Below, piece after piece: positions 7,212 to 11,599 of a stretch of DNA of 11,599 nt. The DNA lies in contig SKSL01000218.1 of the NCBI GenBank assembly GCA_007123015.1, positions 1 to 11,599 on the forward strand. The letters run 5' to 3'. Made by a program: the position numbers and the translations under genes. This DNA is from Natronohydrobacter sp. (lineage in GTDB: Bacteria > Pseudomonadota > Alphaproteobacteria > Rhodobacterales > Rhodobacteraceae). How positions within the stretch are numbered: the stretch's first letter is position 1; every line of letters starts with the position of its first letter. The notes under the pieces are model-generated. The model was given only the letters and a program-made list of their open reading frames with translations. It was not told the origin of the DNA and did no database searches.

Positions 7212-7415
7212 TCACGCGGCTGCGTCATCCGCGTAATCGCGATGGATGAAACGCTTGTCGCAATAGGGACATTCGACCATGCCGGTTTCATGGCTGATCG
7301 ACAGCCAGACACGCGGATGCCCCAGCGCGCCTTCGCCCCCATCGCAACAGACGCGCATCGCCGTGACGATCTCGGTTTCCGGGGCAGAATGATGGGGCGC
7401 TTGGTGCATGGTCAC
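7212..7415 (-). CDS. zf-CHCC zinc-finger domain mini-protein
   Basis: A 67-aa protein with the zf-CHCC pattern: CDGGEGALGHPRVWL supplies Cys24 and His33, and CPYC supplies Cys49 and Cys52, giving C-x8-H-x15-C-x2-C. This is the fold of the C-terminal part of the mitochondrial complex I accessory subunit NDUFS6, and alphaproteobacteria carry stand-alone versions. The role of the bacterial form is not established; zinc binding is inferred from the four ligands. The start is GTG at 7413-7415, supported by AAGGAAG (complement of 7422-7428) 6 nt upstream. An internal ATG at 7409 would sit 12 nt from that site. It is divergent from the ABC ATPase gene, and polA follows on the same strand after the REP pair. 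Confidence 0.88.
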   Translation of the reverse strand: MTMHQAPHHSAPETEIVTAMRVCCDGGEGALGHPRVWLSISHETGMVECPYCDKRFIHRDYADDAAA

Positions 7416-7458
7416 GGCTCACTTCCTTGTCGGCAGCTGGGCGCTGCGTTACATCGCG

Positions 7459-7491
7459 CACAGTATACTGTGTTTGGCATAGGGGACACAA
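7459..7491 (-). promoter_or_regulatory. Candidate promoter of zf-CHCC/polA with 14-bp palindrome (possible operator)
   Basis: The 131-bp divergent gap 7416-7546 contains a perfect 14-bp palindrome, CACAGTATACTGTG (7459-7472). On the minus strand TATACT (complement of 7462-7467) could be a -10 with TTGTGT (complement of 7486-7491) as -35 at 18-nt spacing. On the plus strand the same palindrome gives another TATACT (7464-7469) towards the ABC gene, but without a clear -35. A repressor at the palindrome could control both directions. The palindrome is certain; its function is inferred. Confidence 0.4.
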
Positions 7492-7546
7492 GCTGCGTCC
7501 GTGCGGCTATCAGGCCCCGATTTGCTGACGAACGAGGACAGAGGTC

Positions 7547-8467
7547 ATGTCAGATCAAGCCATCGAGATCAGCGCTCTGCGCAAGACCTATGCTGGTGGC
7601 AAGGAGGCGCTGAAAGGGGTCGATCTGACCATCCCGGCTGGCAGCATTTTCGGGCTCTTGGGTCCCAATGGTGCCGGAAAATCGACCTTGATCAATATTC
7701 TTGCAGGGCTGGTGACCAAGACCAGCGGGCAAGTGCGCATCTGGGGATTCGATCAGGATGTGAACCCCCGCCAGTCGCGCGCGGCCATCGGCGTGATGCC
7801 GCAGGAACTGAACATGGACCCGTTCTTCACGCCGCGCGGCGCGCTCGAAGTGCAGGCGGGGCTTTACGGTGTGCCGAAATCCCAGCGCCGGACCGATGCG
7901 ATCCTTGACATGATCGGGCTTGCGGACAAGGCGGAAGCCTATGCGCGCACGCTCTCGGGGGGGATGCGGCGGCGGCTTCTCTTGGGCAAGGCGCTGGTGC
8001 ATGGCCCGCGCGTGCTGGTGCTGGATGAACCGACAGCCGGTGTGGATATCGAGCTGCGCCAGATGCTCTGGGCCAATGTGCGCAAGCTGAATGAACAGGG
8101 CATGACCATCATCCTGACCACGCATTATCTGGAGGAAGCCGAAGAGATGTGCGACGAGATCGCCATCATCAACCACGGCGAAGTGGTGGTGCGGGACCGG
8201 ACAGCGGCGTTGCTGGGGCGGCTTGACGCCAAGACCTTGCTCTTGCGGCTGGAGCAGCCCGTTACAGGGTTGACGCTGCCCGATGGGGTGAAACAGGATG
8301 CGCGTCCTGACGGGACACTGGCGCTGACCTATCGGCGCAGTACTGTTTCTGCCGGGGCACTGCTGGCGGCAGTTGCTGCTGCAGGCGGGGTTGTGGTGGA
8401 TGTAACCAGCGAAGAGCCTGATCTGGAAGATGTGTTCCTGTCGCTGACATCGGGGCAGGCTGCCTAG
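7547..8467 (+). CDS. ABC transporter ATP-binding protein, ABC-2 (YadG/CcmA-like) type
   Basis: A 306-aa cytosolic ATPase subunit. Walker A is GPNGAGKS (39-46), the Q-loop is Gln86, the signature is LSGGM (136-140), Walker B is VLVLDE (156-161), the D-loop is AGVD (164-167) and the switch His is at 193 (TTH). All catalytic residues are present. The family (COG1131-like, resembling E. coli YadG) pairs with ABC-2 permeases to move lipids, glycans or drugs. A roughly 90-residue C-terminal extension after about 215, ending EEPDLEDVFLSLT, is typical of this group. The ATG is preceded by GAGGA (7534-7538) at 8 nt. No permease is fused or adjacent: the next gene is convergent and 3 bp away. The partner must lie elsewhere or have been lost. 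Substrate unknown. Confidence 0.92.
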   Translation: MSDQAIEISALRKTYAGGKEALKGVDLTIPAGSIFGLLGPNGAGKSTLINILAGLVTKTSGQVRIWGFDQDVNPRQSRAAIGVMPQELNMDPFFTPRGALEVQAGLYGVPKSQRRTDAILDMIGLADKAEAYARTLSGGMRRRLLLGKALVHGPRVLVLDEPTAGVDIELRQMLWANVRKLNEQGMTIILTTHYLEEAEEMCDEIAIINHGEVVVRDRTAALLGRLDAKTLLLRLEQPVTGLTLPDGVKQDARPDGTLALTYRRSTVSAGALLAAVAAAGGVVVDVTSEEPDLEDVFLSLTSGQAA

Positions 8468-8470
8468 CGC

Positions 8471-9244
8471 TTACGGCGCGACACTGGTCCAGCCGCAGGC
8501 GGCGGCAAGGTCGAGCGGGTCAAGCGCTGTGTCCACGGCCATGGCCGCGCGAATATCCTGCGCGCGTCTGTTATGCAGCCTTGCCCGCCAGAGCTGGTGG
8601 CCCAGGCGCGAGATCTTGATGATCGGGCTGCGCAGCGGCAGGCGGTCGGCCCATTTCTTCTGCATGTAATGATACGCCGTGCCAAAGCCCTGATCGAGAT
8701 TATCTTTGTAGCCGTCATTATGGATCAGCGGCAGCGCGCAGGCATAGGCGGAAAGACCCTTGGCGCGGGCCTCGGTCACGATATCGGTGCCGTAAAGATG
8801 CCAACCTGGCAGGTCCTTGTCCCAGGTAATTCCGGCACTGCGGCGCATCACGATCAGCACTTCGTCGAAGCTTTGCACGGGCTGCGGGCTCAGCGCCACA
8901 TGCCCGACGATCTGTCCCAGCGACGAAGACCAGACCGGCCCCCAGCCGCGCGCGTGATCATCGATCCCGTAAGCGCCGATCAGCGCCCAGTCGGGGTCTT
9001 GCATGGCCACCTCTGCAATCCGCGCGCGCAGCAGCGCGTCCCAGCCCGGTGGCAGATAGACATCGTGATGCAGGAAGATCAGAATGTCTTCGGTGCTCTC
9101 GGCCATCCCTCGGGCATAAGCCAGCGCGGCAGACGGCGCTTCGATCACGCTCAACGGCAGGCTGTCCAGCAGCGGCGAGCGCGCAAGATTACCCGCGAGG
9201 ATACCTGGATCATTGCTGGCGCAGATCAGTCGCATGTCACTCAT
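8471..9244 (-). CDS. GT-A type glycosyltransferase, soluble
   Basis: A 257-aa protein without a signal peptide or membrane segments. FLHHDVYLPPGW (57-68) fits the acidic (DxD-like) region of GT2 enzymes, which often read HxDV/HHDV in this position. SFDEVLIVMRR (125-135) and WHLYGTDIVTEARAKG (148-163) match the acceptor and catalytic region, where an Asp after HxYG is conserved in similar glycosyltransferases. The extreme N-terminus (MRLICASNDPGIL) is the first strand of the nucleotide fold. The ATG at 9242-9244 overlaps the stop of the upstream CorC/HlyC gene by 8 bp, with AGGAAGGG about 10 nt upstream, so translation is probably coupled. It ends 3 bp from the convergent ABC ATPase gene. The donor and acceptor sugars cannot be deduced. 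Confidence 0.75.
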   Translation of the reverse strand: MSDMRLICASNDPGILAGNLARSPLLDSLPLSVIEAPSAALAYARGMAESTEDILIFLHHDVYLPPGWDALLRARIAEVAMQDPDWALIGAYGIDDHARGWGPVWSSSLGQIVGHVALSPQPVQSFDEVLIVMRRSAGITWDKDLPGWHLYGTDIVTEARAKGLSAYACALPLIHNDGYKDNLDQGFGTAYHYMQKKWADRLPLRSPIIKISRLGHQLWRARLHNRRAQDIRAAMAVDTALDPLDLAAACGWTSVAP

Positions 9245-10565
9245 TCGAGCGCATCCCTTCCTTGTTGCGGATGCTCAGGCGCACGATCCGGTTGCCTTCG
9301 CGCTCCAGCACCTTGAATCGGCAGCCATGGAAGGAAAACACCTGACCTTCATCCGGGATCGATTGCGCCTCGTGGATCACCAGCCCCGCAACTGTCACGG
9401 CTTCTTCATCCGGCAGTGACCAATCCATGGTCCGGTTCAGATCGCGGATGGTCATTGCACCTTCGACGATCACTTCGCCATCGGGACGTTCCTCGACTTC
9501 GGGCGCAGAGGTCGTGTCATATTCATCCTCGATCTCGCCCACGATTTCTTCAAGGATATCTTCAAGCGTGATCAGCCCGTGCAGCGCGCCATATTCATCG
9601 ACCACAAGCGCGAAATGGCGGCGCAGGCGCAGAAACTCCTGCATCTGTTCATCAAGCGGTGTTGTTTCGGGCACGAAATAGGGCAGTCGCGCCAGTTTCA
9701 CCACGTCCAGTGTGTTCACTGCGTCATAATTGCCCCCGGCATCACCCACCAGACGATGCATCTCGCGCACCAGATCGCGGGCATAGAGGATGCCGATGAT
9801 ATTTTCCTGTTCCTCGCGATACATGGGCAGGCGCGAATGCGAGGAATTGATGCATTGCGCGATGATTTCGGCAACCGGATCCTCGGCATTCACAACCTCG
9901 ATCTGGCTGCGATGGCGCATGATTTCCTCGACAGTGCGCTCTGACAGATCAAGCGCTCCCAAGAGCCGGTCGCGATGCTCTTTCTCGACGGAACCTGTCG
10001 AATGCCCCAGTGCCAAAGTGCCCGCGATTTCTTCCTGCACCGACAGGATATTGCTTTCGGGGTCGATCTTCACCCCGAACAGCGCCAGCACCCGGCGCAC
10101 GATGAAGCGCACCACCATCACCACAGGCGAGAAGATCGCGACCACGATGCGCAGCGGCGCGGCAACGCGCAAGGCGGCAGTTTCCGGGTTGGAAATCGCG
10201 TAGGTCTTGGGCAGGACTTCGGCAAAGACCAGCACCAGAAGTGTCATGACCAATGTGGCCAGCGCGACCCCGCTATCGCCGAAAGCCCTCGTGAACAGCG
10301 CTGTCGCCAGCGAGGCCGCGAGGATATTGACCAGATTGTTGCCCAGCAGGATCGCCCCGATCATGCGCTCGCTATCCTCGGTCAGCTTGAGCGCCTTTTC
10401 GGCGCCTGGCACGCCCTTGTCAGCCTGCGCTTTCAGCTTGCCCCGGCTGGACGCCGTGAGCGCTGTCTCTGACCCTGAAAACAGCCCCGAGATGATCAGC
10501 AAGACCAGAATGGCCCCTGTGGTGAACCAGAAGGCCGTATCAAGGAATGTGGCGGTGTCGCCCAT
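9237..10565 (-). CDS. CorC/HlyC-family membrane protein (DUF21, two CBS, CorC_HlyC domain)
   Basis: A 442-aa inner-membrane protein. The N-terminal DUF21 (CNNM-like) membrane domain covers about 1-185, with GLFSGSETAL (27-36), GNNLVNILAAS (75-85) and FAEVLPKTYA (114-123). Two CBS domains follow: about 217-270 (SRLPMYREEQENIIGILYARDL) and about 298-345 (FALVVDEYGALHGLITLEDILEEIVGEIEDEYD). The C-terminal CorC_HlyC domain covers about 363-435. Relatives act in Mg2+/Co2+ efflux or resistance, and the haemolysin name is historical. I chose ATG at 10563-10565 (MGDTATFLDT), which places a first membrane helix at about 8-28 and has AGGA upstream. An upstream in-frame ATG at 10643 would add 26 unlike, Arg-rich residues. 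It is divergent from prfA and overlaps the next glycosyltransferase gene by 8 bp. Confidence 0.92.
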   Translation of the reverse strand: MGDTATFLDTAFWFTTGAILVLLIISGLFSGSETALTASSRGKLKAQADKGVPGAEKALKLTEDSERMIGAILLGNNLVNILAASLATALFTRAFGDSGVALATLVMTLLVLVFAEVLPKTYAISNPETAALRVAAPLRIVVAIFSPVVMVVRFIVRRVLALFGVKIDPESNILSVQEEIAGTLALGHSTGSVEKEHRDRLLGALDLSERTVEEIMRHRSQIEVVNAEDPVAEIIAQCINSSHSRLPMYREEQENIIGILYARDLVREMHRLVGDAGGNYDAVNTLDVVKLARLPYFVPETTPLDEQMQEFLRLRRHFALVVDEYGALHGLITLEDILEEIVGEIEDEYDTTSAPEVEERPDGEVIVEGAMTIRDLNRTMDWSLPDEEAVTVAGLVIHEAQSIPDEGQVFSFHGCRFKVLEREGNRIVRLSIRNKEGMRSNE

Positions 10566-10693
10566 AAAGCTGTGAGTCCTGCGATATCTGCGCCTGCAGC
10601 GCTTCGCGTGATCATAAATCCTTGCCATGCAGAGATCCAGCACCAGACGGCCAGCTCTTGACGCTGGGCAGGGGATTGGTCATCAGACCCGGC
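10566..10693. other. Divergent intergenic region between the CorC/HlyC gene and prfA
   Basis: These 128 bp must hold the promoters of both genes. A TATGAT -10-like hexamer lies on the minus strand near 10612 without a good -35. On the plus strand TTGACG near 10659 resembles a -35, but no matching -10 fits before the prfA start. The nearest purine-rich ribosome-like site for prfA, AGGGGA, is about 18 nt from its ATG, which is unusually far. Nothing else is recognisable. Confidence 0.3.
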
Positions 10694-11599
10694 ATGTTCG
10701 CCTCTGACACGCTTGACCAGATCATTCGCCGTTTCGGCTTTCTTGAAGCCCGCCTGATGGAAGGTGTCGCGCCTGACGAGATCGCGCGCGTCACGCGCGA
10801 CTATGCCGAGTTGAAGCCGGTTGTGGCGCAGATCGACGCTTATCGGCGTGCCTTGGCGGATCAGACCGAAGCTGAAGCAATGCGCGCAGACCCCGAGATG
10901 CGCGCGCTCGCCGACGAAGAACTCGCGCGGGTTGCTGCAGAGCTGCCAGTGCTGGAACAGGCGCTGCGCCTTGCGCTCTTGCCGAAAGATGCTGCTGATG
11001 CCCGCCCGGCGCTGGTCGAGCTGCGGCCCGGCACCGGGGGCGAAGAAGCCAGCCTGTTCGCGGCTGACCTGCTGCGCATGTATCAGAAATACGCCGAAGC
11101 GCGCGGCTGGCAGGTGCAGATGATCAGCATCGCGGAAACCGAGATCGGCGGGTTGCGCGAGGCGGTCATGCGGATCGCAGGCGAGGGTGTGTTTGCGCGG
11201 CTGAAATTCGAATCGGGTGTGCACCGCGTTCAGCGCGTGCCGGTAACCGAATCGGGGGGACGGATCCATACCTCGGCGGCCACTGTGGCCGTGCTGCCCG
11301 AAGCCGAAGAGGTCGATATCGACATTCCCGCGCAGGATATCCGCATTGATACGATGCGCGCCTCGGGGGCCGGCGGGCAGCATGTGAACACGACTGATTC
11401 GGCTGTGCGGATCACGCATCTGCCCACGGGGCTGGTGGTCACCAGTTCCGAGAAATCGCAGCATCAGAACCGCGCCATTGCGATGCAGGTGCTGCGCGCA
11501 AAGCTTTATGACATGGAACGCCAGCGCGCGGCCACCGAGCGCGCCGATGCACGGCGGTCGCAGGTCGGATCAGGCGATCGGTCGGAACGCATCCGGACA
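10694..11599 (+). CDS. prfA: Peptide chain release factor 1 (3' end outside window)
   Basis: 302 codons are visible and open to the window end; roughly 50 C-terminal residues are missing relative to the usual 350-360 aa. The factor reads UAA and UAG in the ribosomal A site and triggers peptide release. The discriminator tripeptide PVT (183-185) inside HRVQRVPVTESGGRIHTS identifies RF1, since RF2 has SPF there. The universal GGQ catalytic motif is at 227-229 (SGAGGQHVNTTDSAVR), followed by SSEKSQHQNR. The start ATG at 10694 places LDQIIRRFGFLEARL in the usual N-terminal register. The ribosome site is weak: AGGGGA is about 18 nt upstream, and an in-frame TTG at 10676 abuts it. It is divergent from the CorC/HlyC gene. 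The methyltransferase gene prmC often follows prfA, but that region is not visible. Confidence 0.96.
   Translation, partial: MFASDTLDQIIRRFGFLEARLMEGVAPDEIARVTRDYAELKPVVAQIDAYRRALADQTEAEAMRADPEMRALADEELARVAAELPVLEQALRLALLPKDAADARPALVELRPGTGGEEASLFAADLLRMYQKYAEARGWQVQMISIAETEIGGLREAVMRIAGEGVFARLKFESGVHRVQRVPVTESGGRIHTSAATVAVLPEAEEVDIDIPAQDIRIDTMRASGAGGQHVNTTDSAVRITHLPTGLVVTSSEKSQHQNRAIAMQVLRAKLYDMERQRAATERADARRSQVGSGDRSERIRT

Noticed and set aside
10566..10643. Upstream start of the CorC/HlyC gene at 10643
   Set aside because: The 26 added residues are Arg-rich and unlike the family N-terminus. The ATG at 10565 places the first membrane helix correctly.
10496..11464. 322-codon minus-strand ORF opposite prfA
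   Set aside because: It overlaps prfA, whose GGQ and PVT motifs are certain, and its own translation has no recognisable domain.

Overview
The window is about 11.6 kb of GC-rich, densely packed chromosomal DNA. Codon use, gene families and architectures (a bacterial ALDH16-type dehydrogenase, a GspE_N-linked glycosyltransferase, a zf-CHCC mini-protein beside polA, a CorC/HlyC protein beside prfA) point to an alphaproteobacterium, most likely of the Rhodobacteraceae (Rhodobacterales). No rRNA, tRNA, CRISPR array, prophage or complete insertion sequence is visible, and most of the window is ordinary chromosomal gene content.

Layout. (1) 1-1365 (+): 3' part of a two-domain aldehyde dehydrogenase whose second domain has degenerated, as in the ALDH16 family. 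(2) 1438-3381 (+): membrane GT2 glycosyltransferase with an N-terminal GspE_N-like domain, preceded by a possible CtrA-type box and a -10-like hexamer. (3) 3382-3674: a gap with no established gene. It holds a 24-bp perfect inverted repeat inside a longer imperfect one, and two tiny divergent ORFs that start within the arms and encode related N-termini. (4) 3675-4283 (+): small sulfotransferase-fold protein. (5) 4290-7094 (-): complete three-domain DNA polymerase I (polA). (6) 7138-7203: pair of inverted, GTAG-headed REP palindromes (BIME-like). (7) 7212-7415 (-): zf-CHCC zinc-finger mini-protein. (8) 7416-7546: divergent promoter region with a 14-bp palindrome. (9) 7547-8467 (+): ABC-2-type transporter ATPase without an adjacent permease. 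(10) 8471-9244 (-): GT-A type glycosyltransferase, its start overlapping the stop of (11) 9237-10565 (-): CorC/HlyC-type CBS membrane protein. (12) 10694-11599 (+): prfA, peptide chain release factor 1, cut off by the window end.

Organisation. Minus-strand transcription probably runs zf-CHCC to polA, and CorC to glycosyltransferase. The convergent junctions are very tight: 6 bp between the sulfotransferase gene and polA, and 3 bp between the ABC ATPase gene and the glycosyltransferase gene. Neither leaves room for a classical terminator.

I did not find a convincing undescribed system. The observations most worth checking are the inverted-duplicate mini-ORF structure near 3.5 kb, the REP pair between the zinc-finger gene and polA, and the possible CtrA control of the GspE_N-glycosyltransferase.
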